From: Eudromia elegans
Lineage: Eukaryota; Chordata; Aves; Tinamiformes; Tinamidae
Direction of reading: 5' to 3'
DNA: 64,000 nt
Assembly: GCA_003342815.1 (NCBI GenBank)
Contig: PTEX01000280.1
Span: 561,771-625,770 of the forward strand
Below, piece by piece: positions 13,370 through 25,005 of this stretch. Numbering within the stretch: the first letter of the stretch is position 1; each line of letters begins with the position of its first letter. The notes under the pieces are model-generated. The model was not told the DNA's origin. It made no database searches and saw only the letters and a list, made by a program, of their open reading frames with translations. A program made the translations under genes and the position numbers.

Positions 13370-14120
13370 TCTCAGAGCCATCAAATGGCACAGCCCCTTT
13401 TTTACGTTGCCTTCATTTGGCAATGTTATTAAAGCAATTACAATTTGGGGCAGCGAAAAGGTGAGTGGCTCAGGAGAACAATGTATTTTTGGCAATGCAA
13501 GTTTTGTTATGTCCTACAAAATGTAAGAACTGCACATATCATATACAGGAAAATAAAATTACCGCCCTTGTGCATGTAACAGGGTCTCTGCAGACTGGGA
13601 GTCACTTCGTCCCTGCCTCAGTTTCCTGACTGCCATCTGGGTAAGTCTCCCACTAGGCCAGTACCAGCTCCCACTTCTGAATCAAGGTTTTCTGCTCCCT
13701 AGATTTTCCCCTTTTTAATTAAGTACCCCCCAAGCCTGCCAAACAGGGAATAACCCCAAGAGCCTGGAGGGACGATCCCAACCTATGAGGTGGCTATCAT
13801 TTAAATTCCGTTTTGCAAGACACTGTCTCCATAATGCTGTGAGAGTAGTACAGATACGTGCCTGGGAGTATTAACGTCATAAATTATCATCCCCACAGTG
13901 AGACCGGGGTGAGGCCAGACAGAAGGGCCCTCACTTACAAAATTGCAATTTCTCTGTGGACGGAAAGAGCTCCTTATCTGCTAAACCACACCACTTTGAG
14001 GGATGCTCAACAATTTGCTTGCTAATTTTTGAAGCCTGACCCAAAGCACACTGAAGCCAGTGGGAACTTTTTACCACGCAGGCATTGACTTTGCATCAAG
14101 CTGACCTTCTCTGAAGCAGA
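13370..14120. promoter_or_regulatory. Candidate regulatory block(s) in intron 1 close to the promoter
   Basis: Two compact, repeat-poor pieces stand out. At 13380-13480, TTTGGCAATGTTATTAAAG is followed by GCAATTACAATTTGGGG. At 13840-14120, AACGTCATAAATTATCATC (CRE-like ACGTCA near 13874) is followed by AAATTGCAATTTCTC and other motif-dense sequence. Between them, 13585-13690 weakly resembles a decayed SINE ('CCTGCCTCAGTTTCCTGAC'). The location 1-2 kb inside the gene next to the CpG island would suit an intronic enhancer. Inference only. Confidence 0.25.
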
Positions 14121-14861
14121 TTGTATATGTGCACCTGTCACACCGAGGTTTCTGTAGGAGCTGCTTTCACTTTAACATCTGTCACACATTGGATATTGGT
14201 ATTTAAGCTACTTTTCCTTCTTCTTTTCCTCTCTCTTTCTTGAGGGGGGTTTATGGAAGACTTACTTAGTAGGAAAGTATGTGGTCACTACACAAGAATG
14301 CAATTGCACCTTTTTAAATATCATAGCTTATCTAAATTTACAGGAACATGAGATTGCAACAACTATGATAAATGTATCGCTAGTGATAACTGTTTCTCCC
14401 TACTACAATCTTTTTCCTTTGATTTTGCTCTTTACCTACAGGTGGAATTACCTACTACTTTCCCAGTATCTCTGCCCAAGGAGCCAGCGCAGGAAGCGCA
14501 CGCTCCGGTTAGGAAACGGCAGCCTGGCAAAACCGGGCGACCCAGGGCAAGGCTAAGAGCGGCACGGGCTGCTTACTGTGCCCGTGCAGCTCCGCGCTGG
14601 CGAAGGAGCCCCAGCGAGTCCAGCCGCCTCGGGAAAGCTCCGCGCGAGGCTCGCCCAGGCGCTGACCGCGCGCACCGGGGCGCTCCGCACACCCCGGCGC
14701 GGGGACAGGGCAGCAGCCCGCACGAAGCGGCGCCTGTGCCGAGCCCGGGAGGTATTTTTAGCGTCAGATTAAGGAGAAGAGGAAGAAGGGCTGCGGGGGA
14801 GCCCTGGGTCAGCGAGGGTACCGAGCGGGGCTCAGGGGATGTTGGCGGCTGCACAAGGAGG

Positions 14862-14884
14862 GGCAGCGGCGGCAGCAGCAGCAG

Positions 14885-14917
<33 letters not shown>

Positions 14918-14934
14918 AGGCAGAGGCAGCGGCG
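14862..14934. repeat. (AGC)n trinucleotide repeat, CTG on the ANKH sense strand
   Basis: This is a run of CAG/AGC units with occasional TAG interruptions, edged by GGC units. It lies in ANKH intron 1 within the CpG island, about 450 bases downstream of the exon 1 donor. It gives long Ser, Ala or Leu runs in translated open frames, which are artefacts. The length is probably polymorphic. Confidence 0.9.
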
Positions 14935-15042
14935 GGGCTGTCTCGGCCCCGGCGCCGTGCGGAGGGTCCCCGGTGCCGCCCGCTCGCGGCTCTGGACCGA
15001 ACCGAACCAGGCGGCAGCGGGTCGCTGCCCGGCGCCTCTTCA

Positions 15043-15810
<768 letters not shown>

Positions 15811-16170
15811 NNNNNNNNNNNNNNNNNNNNNNNNNNNNNNNNNNNNNNNNNNNNNNNNNNNNNNNNNNNNNNNNNNNNNNNNNNNNNNNNNNNNNNNNNN
15901 NNNNNNNNNNNNNNNNNNNNNNNNNNNNNNNNNNNNNNNNNNNNNNNNNNNNNNNNNNNNNNNNNNNNNNNNNNNNNNNNNNNNNNNNNNNNNNNNNNNN
16001 NNNNNNNNNNNNNNNNNNNNNNNNNNNNNNNNNNNNNNNNNNNNNNNNNNNNNNNNNNNNNNNNNNNNNNNNNNNNNNNNNNNNNNNNNNNNNNNNNNNN
16101 NNNNNNNNNNNNNNNNNNNNNNNNNNNNNNNNNNNNNNNNNNNNNNNNNNNNNNNNNNNNNNNNNNNNNN
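15811..16170. other. Assembly gap (360 N)
   Basis: An unbroken run of 360 N lies inside the CpG island upstream of ANKH exon 1. Flanking sequence on both sides is extremely GC-rich, the usual cause of drop-out in bird assemblies. The true length is unknown. The gap may hide the ANKH transcription start, non-coding 5' exon sequence or a divergent transcript. Confidence 0.99.
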
Positions 16171-16190
16171 AGGCGCCGGGGCCGTGTGGG

Positions 16191-16208
16191 GCCCCAGGGC
16201 CCTGGGGC
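16191..16208. promoter_or_regulatory. Perfect 18-bp palindrome made of two overlapping AP-2-type sites
   Basis: GCCCCAGGGCCCTGGGGC equals its own reverse complement. Each half, 16191-16200 and 16199-16208, matches the TFAP2 consensus GCCYNNRGGC exactly. It lies at the distal edge of the CpG island, just beyond the gap, about 0.7 kb upstream of the ANKH start codon. Binding is inferred. Confidence 0.4.
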
Positions 16209-16238
16209 TCGCGCTTGTCCTTGCCCGGGGCATGGGGT

Positions 16239-16258
16239 AAGGAAGGAAGGAAGGAAGG
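16239..16258. repeat. (GGAA)n microsatellite
   Basis: About four to five tandem GGAA units at the edge of the CpG island, continuing into G-rich sequence. Confidence 0.8.
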
Positions 16259-16299
16259 GGGAAGGGGGAGCCATCCCACGGGCATTGCCCCTCTGGAAT

Positions 16300-16358
16300 A
16301 TGTGTATGTGTGTGTGTGTGTGTGGTGTGGTGTGGTGTGGTGTGGTGTGGTGTGGTGG
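16300..16358. repeat. (TG)n followed by (TGTGG)n pentamer repeat
   Basis: TG dinucleotides to about 16320 change directly into about seven TGTGG units, ending in GGTGGTG. The pentamer probably arose by slippage from the dinucleotide tract. Confidence 0.9.
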
Positions 16359-16440
16359 TGATTTTGCTGTAGCCGAGTGCCCCTGAAACGTTCAGCCTTA
16401 TGGTGACACCTGCCAGGTCTCAGCAGCCTGTGGAAGGGGT

Positions 16441-16715
16441 CACAGAATCCTGGAATCAGGACGGGTGGAAGAGACCATCGGGATCATCGGGTCCAGCTGT
16501 AACCCCCCCACCGCCCTGCCTGCCAAACCGTGTCCCGAAACGCCTCATGCACGCGTTTCCCGAGCAGTGACAGGGATAGGGACAAGGACCCCACCGCCGC
16601 CCTGGGCAGCCTCTTCCAGAGCTTCACCACTCCTTCCGTGTAGAAACTCTTCTAATATCCAACCTGCACCTGCCCTGGTGCAACCTGAGGCCGTTTCCTC
16701 TTGTGCTATTGTTCA
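16441..16715 (-). mobile_element. CR1 LINE 3' fragment, minus orientation
   Basis: The plus strand begins CACAGAATCCTGGAATCA, the reverse complement of the CR1 3' terminus. It continues through the reverse complement of the CR1 3' UTR and the end of the reverse-transcriptase ORF; on the minus strand, NSTRGNGLRLHQGRCRLDIR is the usual C-terminal phrase. The copy is 5'-truncated near 16715, as most CR1 copies are, and carries several CpGs. No intact reading frame remains. Confidence 0.85.
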
Positions 16716-19700
16716 TTACAGTGCGTGATGGAGTGAGGACGGCCAGGAAGGAAAACGAGGCTTCAGAAGGGAAGGCTGGCAGGTATTCCAGAACAGGCAG
16801 AAGCCGCGTGAGGAAACATCCGCCCTGATCTGCTGCATGGAGGCAGGAGCAGCATCCAGAGTGTGGTGAGCGCCTGTCCTGCTGGGAAGCGTTGGGCCAG
16901 TGGTTAGGCCGTACGGCTGCTTTGGGCCATGGCCGCCGTGTGGCTTTTGAAGGCGACATGGGATGTATTTCAAAGAGTTAATTCAAAGTGTACATTGCTA
17001 TCCTGAGCCTGCGTATGAACGTGCAGGTGAGCTGGTGTTTGAGGACTGTCTTCTCTCCTTTCTGGTAAGCACAAGAGCACAAGCCAGTACAAAATCAAAG
17101 CTTCCTAGATGAAAATATTTGATTACTCAGCATGTGGCTCACTGTACTAACTAGAAGACTTACACAGTGATTACTTTGTCACAAAGTTGTGACCAGCCCA
17201 GGAAATAATGAATTGACACCTGAGTAATTCAATGTAGTATAATAGAAACATACCAATTTGGGGATTTATTATTTATTCTTTAAGTAGTTTGCATCTTTTT
17301 ACCCCTGTAGATAGTGAATCAGCCTCCTTATATGTGTAATTAATTTCCATCTGATTACCATGTTAGAGCTCTGATTAACTTAGTTTTTCTATTGCCTAAA
17401 GCTATAAAGTAACTTTGTTTTAACAGTAGGTTATATTTACTTTGTAACTTGTACTGGCATGTCCCAGGAAAATGTTAATGTTATTGATCCTTTCTGGTTC
17501 ATGTATATTAAAGATATTTAATATACTGTTGGGCTGTTTGAGTTTGTCTGTCATCTCGTCATGCCCTCTGTTTATGGGATGAAGGTAGTTTTTCAGTGCC
17601 TTTTCAGTCCAGGTCGTTTTTGCTGTTATAAACATTACTCCCTCAAATTAATTACAGAAGTGAAATTGGGTTAGGAAGCAAAGGACAAGGATGGCTTCTG
17701 ACATCTGGAAGTCCGTAGTTTGCTCAGCTGACGAGCTGAGTAAATAGGTCTTTTTAGCTGTCTTGAGCAAAAAGCAGTGATTAGTAATCATTTCCTTGCT
17801 AGCATATTTTCTGTTACACTACATTTCTTACTCATATACCAAACACTGTCTGTTTGTTTAATGGAGAAATAAAGACACACAGAGGACAGCAGGATATAAT
17901 TAGACATCATCCCTCTGCTTTTTTTGCGAGAAAAAAGACCCAGTCCAGAAACATGAAATGTTTCTTCAAGTCCAGTCTTGAATGGAGGCAATCTCCAGAG
18001 ATGGAAGTCCATGTGGAACATGTACAATTTTGTCATAGATTCCTCTGCACTGCTTTGCAATACAGATGGCAAAATATACCGGAAAACTCGCTTGTGTTCG
18101 GGAGCCAAATGTGTCTGCAATTGCTGCTTAGGCAATTGGGTCAAAGCCTGAAGATGTCCCCACTGATGGATCCATATTGGGGCAGTGTGCATTGGCTTTC
18201 CTCGTGCTGGGAGAAGTCCCGTTGCAGACCAGCACATCGGCTTTTGCACATGTCAGAGAGTCCCCATTCCTTCCTGATTTCAAGGTGTCTCTTTCCATCC
18301 ATCCATCCATCCATGCATCTAGTTGGCTTTTCTGTTGTCACTCCTCTGTTTTAGAGATATTCTTCCAAAACTTTCCCCTTCTATCTAGCATTTAAGTTTT
18401 TTATTTAGTTTGTTTATTTGTTTGTTACAGTCTAGCACTCGTTCTATAAGGATTTTGAGCTGTTAGTGACAGAATTTTTGCCCCATAAGAAGACTGACAA
18501 ACTGTTTCCCAAACTGCAGAATGGCCAGTGGTTCTGGCCTCTGCTTGGCTGTCGGCTGGAAGAGAGAGAGCAGATGACTGCTGCATTTATCTGCCTCTTG
18601 CCTGAGGCTGGCTGCACAGCCATATTCGGCTTTTTTTCCCTGAGTTATTCTTCCCCCTGCAACAGCTGCCTCTTGGGGATATGATTTTTAAGCTGAAACT
18701 GAGCCTGGTGTTTATTTCCTGCTCTTTATACAATAATAATTAAAACAGTAAGATTACCATTAAAAATGTTGTCAAATTATGACAGAATGTTACTCTGGGA
18801 ATGTTCAGGAAATTGGTCTTGTATGCTTACTGGGGAAAAAAATGCATGTTTAGTGTTGCAGAATAAACAAAATTCATTTGTTTGCCGACTTTTTTAGGGG
18901 CCTGACTAAACCAGAGTTTTAAGTAGTCTTCATGACCCAGTGGAGAAATGATGCCGGATTTCCCTCCCAGTTCTGCAGAAAGCTTGTTCCAGAGGCCTAG
19001 GAAACGTGTGTGCTCAGCTCCTTTTCCTTCAGGACAGAGAACAGCTTCTCCAGCCTCCTTGTTGTAGCCTGCTTGGCTATAAAATGGGCCTATATTACTG
19101 CAGTTCCTGTAGGCTTCTTCTCCTTCATCTCGAAGGCTTGGCAGAACTCCCCGTGCCTCCTGCCTCACAGACAGCACTGGGATCAGTTGACACTATGTTC
19201 TTGTGCTGGATGCCTGATCTTGTGCCTACACCAGCTCAACTTCTACTCTGGCAGCTTCTAACGGGGGAGAATGCAGAAATCCTGTAGGAAAATGAAAGAA
19301 GATTTACATAACATTTTGTTCTGTGAAAGGATAGAGCTAGAGGATAGAGCTGTCTGAGTAATCTAGTCACAGTTTAGCCACAAGCTAGGTGTGAAGAATA
19401 GAAATGGTCATTACCATCCTCCTGCGCCCCTCCCTAGGGTGCTGTGGTCTCAGCTGACTTGTCGAATTAGGTAAGATGGATGGTGCCCTGCAGGAAGCCC
19501 ATCTCTTTCTTCCTCGGCTGGCACAAGTCTCCTGCAGCTTCCAGCATAGCTGTATCCCAGTTTATGAGGCAGGGAAAGCTTCCTATTAGTACTTAATAGA
19601 CCAAGATAAAAAGAAAGTCATTTTTCTGTGCTACAAGGGGGCCTGGGTCAGTCAGAAGCACCTGTCTCATCTCAGATAAAGATCAAGAGGCTGTCTGCAG

Positions 19701-20029
19701 CAGCGACTGCTACTGAACGTGCCTTCTGCCATGCAGTGCGTGCTCTTTACCCCTCGCCTGCCCAGCAGTGTCCCTGGATGCCCGCTCCATGGCTTGCTCA
19801 AGCTCGCAGCCTGGGGCAGTCCCGTCTACGTGTGTGAATCACAGGCCTGGAGGTAATCGCCTTATTTAGCTTTTGGGCTTCTGCTCTGAGTCCGCCGCTG
19901 CTTCTTGCCTTGCGATGCCGTGGGGCACGTGACTCTGCAGCAGTTCTAGACCAAGCGAACTGGTGGCAGCAGCTTGTCTCAAGCTGTAGAAAGCCAGGGG
20001 AGATGACCAGTGATGGTGAGGCCTGGCTG
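16716..20029. other. ANKH 5' flank, no gene recognised
   Basis: AT-rich flank with an ATCC microsatellite. Overlapping open frames on both strands at 17788-18354 (up to 166 codons) and at 18827-19287 have no recognisable domain, and the opposing frames mark a low-stop region rather than a gene. Homeodomain-like words (TAATTA at 17337-17342, ATCTGATTACC) occur near 17240-17400. GC content rises modestly at about 19620-19990 with no clear signal. Confidence 0.55.
18295..18318. repeat. (ATCC)n microsatellite
   Basis: About five to six tandem ATCC units, with one GCATC variant at the end. Confidence 0.85.
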
Positions 20030-20137
20030 CAGCACCGTCAAGGGCTCATGCTCTGGGTGTCCCTGCTTGAGCCAGGGGGATTGGACTAGATGATCTCTAG
20101 AAGTCCCTTCCAACCTCAACCATTCTGGGATTCTTGG
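20030..20137 (+). mobile_element. CR1 LINE 3' terminal fragment, plus orientation
   Basis: The stretch around 20047-20135 carries 'GCTCTGGGTGTCCCTGCTTG', 'TTGGACTAGATGATCTCTAG' and 'CCCTTCCAACCTCAACC', then a decayed ATTCTGGGATTCTT end. This is the 3' UTR and terminus of a CR1 element. It is very short and without coding sequence. Confidence 0.85.
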
Positions 20138-23100
20138 AAGATTAATCCCAAAGGCTCCTTTCAGGGTTGTGTTTGCATAAATGTTAATATTGCATTGAAT
20201 GAAGCTAACTGGACCAAACTGTACCTGAATTACAGATTCCTCTCTTTTAAATGCTTGTTTTGTGACATCTGCATTCCCTAGAGACCTCAGTGTTTATGAA
20301 CGTTATATATTTCAGAGAGGACCACACTGCCAAAACAGCAGGCCTGAGGCTCTGCCATTCTTTCATGAGCAGAGACAGGAGAGAGAAATCTCATCAACTT
20401 TCTCATAAGCAAAGCAAAAGTATACAAATATTGCATTTTCTCATCATGCAAGAAAATTGAGTCTTTGAATATGATTTGGTGTGTGTCGCGTGTAGGTTCT
20501 TTCTCCCTTTCAGTTATTACTGCAGTCCTTTGGGAGTGCAGGTAAATGGGCCTTACACTTAGGTGAGTTTGTGGCCTTAGAATTTTATCTTTAATAGTTA
20601 AAATAATTTAGATTTAACATCATACAATTTATTTAATGATTATAAGCTATGCATCCAAGCATTTTGAAAGAAATGTAAGTGATCGTTTAAATAAAAAAGC
20701 AAGCACACAACTTCATATTCTTACAAGAGTAGTAAAGGTTAGACTCTGTGGCTCTGTGTATCTTTAAATACAAACAGCAATTTAATTAAAGCTTGCAGAA
20801 GGTGGTGTAAAATTCGTGTTCTGAACTTTCATATTCTAAATCTCTTTATTATGTACAGCTCATTGACTAGACTGATTGTTGAGAGTATGTTCATTGCTTC
20901 AGAAATGCACATTCATGAGGTTCATGTTACCCGGTTTTCTTTAGAGGAGCTTAGTATTTCCTAAATGTGTGTCCTGTCAAATATGATTTAAATACAGTCA
21001 AATATCTCTCATTACAGGAATTATAAAAATAGCCTCTATAGAGCACATATAGTGAAGTAATGAGTAAATTAACATATTTGTGAGTAGACAGTGACATGTA
21101 AAAGCATAATGCTATAAAATGTTCATGTCTAGAGCTAGTATTTCCGGAATATTCTAATGCTTAAAAGTAGTAGTAATTCTTATCTTTAAAGTGTATCTTT
21201 TACATCTTATCTTTAAACATTCTTTATGTCTTAGAAACTGCTACTCTCTGGTCATCTAAATATAATATTTGCTTATTTTAGAGAAATAAAATTTCTCTTA
21301 TCTTTTTATCTGCAGTGAGCTTTTAATAGATATTAGCCGTTCCTTCCTTCCAATATAACATTGTATAACATGGATGCTACTATAGAAGATACAAGTAAAT
21401 GTTAAGGTGTCAAGGTAGTCAATTCATGAAAGTGTACAAGAACATTTTTCTGTGCTTTGATTACCTGATGTGATGTGATGTATGTAGAAAAAGCAAGGAA
21501 AGTTTCTATTTTACAGATGGCCAAAAGAGAGGGAAATGAATTGCATGTGCAGATTAGGAAGTGTATCCCGTGTCAGTGATAAACCTTTCTGCATCTTTTG
21601 ATTTATACAAGTTGTTTTCCTGAACCTGGAAAAGAAAAAGAAAAGATTTGGCTTACAACAGACAGTCTAATCCATCTACTTAGTTTATAAGTATTTAGAG
21701 AACAAGGGGAAAACAAAGTATAGACACGTATTTCTGTGTGGATAGTGGCCTTATCCAAGGTCTCAGGCATTTCTTATTCTTTTATAGATAAAGCTGTATC
21801 ACTGTCTTTTCCTAAAAGGAACGGAAAGAAAAAAAAGCAGCCTCAGCTGAAAGCTGAAAACATTTCCTTGAAGGCATGGATATTTTGGATTCTTAAAAAA
21901 GTAAAATAAAAATAAAAGCCTATGTAATGATAGAAGAATGCAAGCAACTGTCATGTTTTAATTAATAACTTACATCACTTTTCAGAATTCTTTCCACTGA
22001 AAATTGGATTGATTCTTGATCATCTCTCTCCTACGCTTCCAAAAGGCTCACTCCTCTCCCCTGATAAACAGAGGATAGAGGCTGGAGGATTGAAGAAGGT
22101 CTGCTCAGTTTACTGTTCCTTCCTGGTTTGGCAGACAAGTTAACATGGGCCTGGCTGAAGGCAGTTGGTAGATTACAGGAAATAAATGGGGCAAAGCTAA
22201 AAGCAATTCAAGTCTGTCTAATACAAATATTTCTCTCTTTTTTATAGCTCCCCTCAAAAATTAGGATGGTCAGGACCTTTGCAAGCAAAAGTGATGAGAG
22301 AAAGATGAATGTGACTACAGTTTGCATGTCACTTAATACTGCAATTGTGTAGCAAGTGATAAATGTCAGCAGGGGATCTCTCTGTATGATATGTTATCCT
22401 GATTAAATGCAATCTAGCACATAAAGATGGCGTGAAGATTTTAAAATCTTCAGTAATTTTTTGCACTTCCATTCAAACCCATTTTGAGCCCCTGTGAGTC
22501 CATTAGAAAGCTGTGGAAGTCTTTTATTTCACAAAAGATCCTGAATACGACAGCTTTCGGCATTTGTTCTTCTCCCAGCATTTTTACTGTCTTTTTTTTT
22601 AAACTTGTTTCAAATTGGTAATATGAAGTTAAGAGGTAGCTTGGTGTAGTACTGGCTCTCAGATGCTATGGACATGGAATAACTTCTGCTGAGATGCTCT
22701 TAAAATTCCCCAGCTTTCACATCAGGAGATTTTATGAATAGGATTCACATCCTTTCTAGGATGTGGAAGACTAAACATGTTGAGTTTGGTTATCAGACAT
22801 TTTAGTAGTTTGCTTGTTTTTCAGGCACAGAGCAATCAGTTTACACATCCTCTAAGACTCCTGGTATAGATGTATTGTCTAAACCAGATGTGTTTTTATT
22901 TGGATATGGTCAAAGAATTTTTTCCCACATATAGCTGAAACAAAACTCTGTTAGCAGAACCACAGAGCAAAGATAAACCTTAAAAAAAAAAAAAAAAAAA
23001 AAGAAAAGAGTTCTGTGGCATAATCTCTTTCCTGCTAGTGGGAATTCAGCTTATCATCTTACACTCTTTCTGTGGCAAGAAAGAATTGACATATCCAAAA

Positions 23101-24490
23101 GAATTAAACGGAATTAACCTATTCAAAGTTATTGTACATTGAATTGATTTCCTGCTGAAACTCTCTCAAGACTACTGTCTCAGTTCCTGATAAACCACGA
23201 GGAATTTAGGGTAGGCCCCAAGACGAGTACTAGACTCTATCAGCATATGCAGCAGTTGATCACCAGAATTTCCTCTCCTTCCTAAAAAAAAACCCCTCAG
23301 CTATAAAGAAATACTTGGAGGAACGCTGCATTAGTCCTAGAGTTGTCTTGAACAATGATTAGTCTCTAACACATCTTTGATATAATTCTGTAGTTGTAAT
23401 CTGTATGTCTTGCATACAAAATACTTCACAATCATCTCTCTGTTTAAAGTATCACAATATGAATTAAAGTATATGAATCAAACCTACAATCAAAATTAAA
23501 TAGCTTGAGTGTGCAAAGCTGAGAGTCTAGAGGAGGATATTTCAAGTTGCTCTAATTCTGCATGTGTAAGGAACTGTAGTTCATCCTTCTAATGGGCATT
23601 GCAAATTATTAATGCAGGCGTATTATGCAGGGCCAGGGAACATTATTCCTGACTGGAACACCTGAATCCCTGGGAATACACTGTGTTTCTGTGTGGTCTG
23701 CCTGAAGGTTAATCTCACTGTTCAGTTTAAGCATTGCTTCATTCACAACATACCAGCTACCTGAAGAGTTTCTTTTCACCTAGGGCTCCTTGGCAGGGAA
23801 GATGCTGCAGATACAGTGAGCTAATTTAGCCCACTGCAGTTTGCTGCCACGTGAGCTTCCCGCTTTGAGGGGAGACTCCTGGGGGATTCACATATCCTTT
23901 GGGCAAAGAGACAAGGTTCTATTACGTGCCACACAATTAGAAGTATATGAATAATGCAAGACAGGCTTTCTTGGTCTGTAGTGTTCTGGAGTATTATGCT
24001 TATATATTTTGACAAATATAGCTGAGTATTCATTATTTATGTAGCTTCAAAATGTAAAGTGTTTTACTTTTACAAAAATAGTTGCTTTTTCAGCGTGAGA
24101 GCAATCACACCTCTTTGCTAGCAAGTCTGTGACATACTAAGACTTGTCACCAACAAGCTAGACATTGCTACTCGGTACCACTGGGTGGTATCCGAGCTGC
24201 TATGCTCAATTATGTATTTTAGCAGAGGAAGAATGACTCTTCATCTGCATGCAGTATTTCAATTGTTCAGCTAATAGTAACTGTACTGTAGTGACTTCTG
24301 CTTGTGTGAATTAACATGAGTGGGTGAAAGAAACGGGGCCTTGTGAGATTCCTCTGAAACTTTGTGCACCTTGCCCTGCTGAGCACTTCTGTGGCAGCAG
24401 AGGCCCATACTTAGGGTAGGCAGAGGGAAGATGTGTTCTGCTGCAAATTTGCACTGGTTGCAAGGTTTTGAGCATTTCACCTGGATAACT
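20138..24490. other. Intergenic DNA, no gene recognised
   Basis: Strongly AT-rich single-copy sequence with a 21-base A run at 22982-23002. The stretches 22330-22560 and 23590-23780 have a denser, motif-like texture (ATGTTATCCTGATTAAATGC; AAATTATTAATGCAGG) and could be conserved non-coding DNA, but nothing proves it. 'TTTTACAGATGGCC' near 21514 may be a trace of an ancient SINE. Confidence 0.5.
22982..23002. repeat. Poly(A) run, 21 A
   Basis: Uninterrupted A run in intergenic sequence, followed by GAAAAGAG. Confidence 0.9.
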
Positions 24491-24516
24491 AAAAAAAAAA
24501 AAAAAAAAGAAAAAAA
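24491..24516. repeat. Poly(A) run with one G
   Basis: Eighteen A, one G, then seven A, about 65 bases left of a CR1 copy. CR1 elements do not carry poly(A) tails, so the two are probably unrelated. Confidence 0.85.
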
Positions 24517-24582
24517 AGAGTAAACCTTGCGAGGGGTTGTTCTGCACCATGGAACAACAGTTTCTTGTTCTGTTTGATAACT

Positions 24583-25005
24583 CACAGAGTCACACAGAAT
24601 CACAGAATCTTTAGGGTTGGAAGGGACCTCCAGAGACCATCTAGTCCAACTCTCCCTGCTCCAGCAGGGACACCCAGAGCACGTGGCACAGGGTGGCATC
24701 CAGGCGGGTTTGGAAGATCTCCAGAGAAGGAGACTCCACAGCCTCTCTGGGCAGCCTGTGCCAGGGCTCTGTCACCCTCGCAGGAAAGAAGCTCTTCCTC
24801 ACATGGAGATGGAACTTTCTGTGTTTCAGTTTGCACTCATTATCCCTTGTCCTGTAACTGGCCACCACTGAGAAGAGATTGTCCCCCTCATGCCTACATT
24901 GCCCCCTCAGGTACTTACACATGTTAGTCAGACCTCCTCTCAGTCTTCTCTGCTCCAGGCTAAACAGGCCCAGCTTGCTTAGTCTTTTGTCATAAGATAG
25001 ATGCA
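24583..25005 (-). mobile_element. CR1 LINE 3' fragment with reverse-transcriptase C-terminus, minus orientation
   Basis: The plus strand starts with CACAGAGTCACACAGAATCACAG-type sequence, the reverse complement of the CR1 3' end. On the minus strand an open frame retains the C-terminal CR1 ORF2 phrases LGLFSLEQRRLRGGL, LFSVVASYRTRDN and WHRLPREAVESPSLEIF. It is 5'-truncated near 25005 after the 'YDKRLSKLGL' region. It is relatively well preserved and so probably younger than the copy at 55530. It cannot encode a working transposase or reverse transcriptase. Confidence 0.92.

Noticed and set aside
17788..18354. Opposing 153- and 166-codon open frames
   Set aside because: Both strands are open over the same bases with no recognisable protein family, which points to a low-stop stretch rather than a gene.
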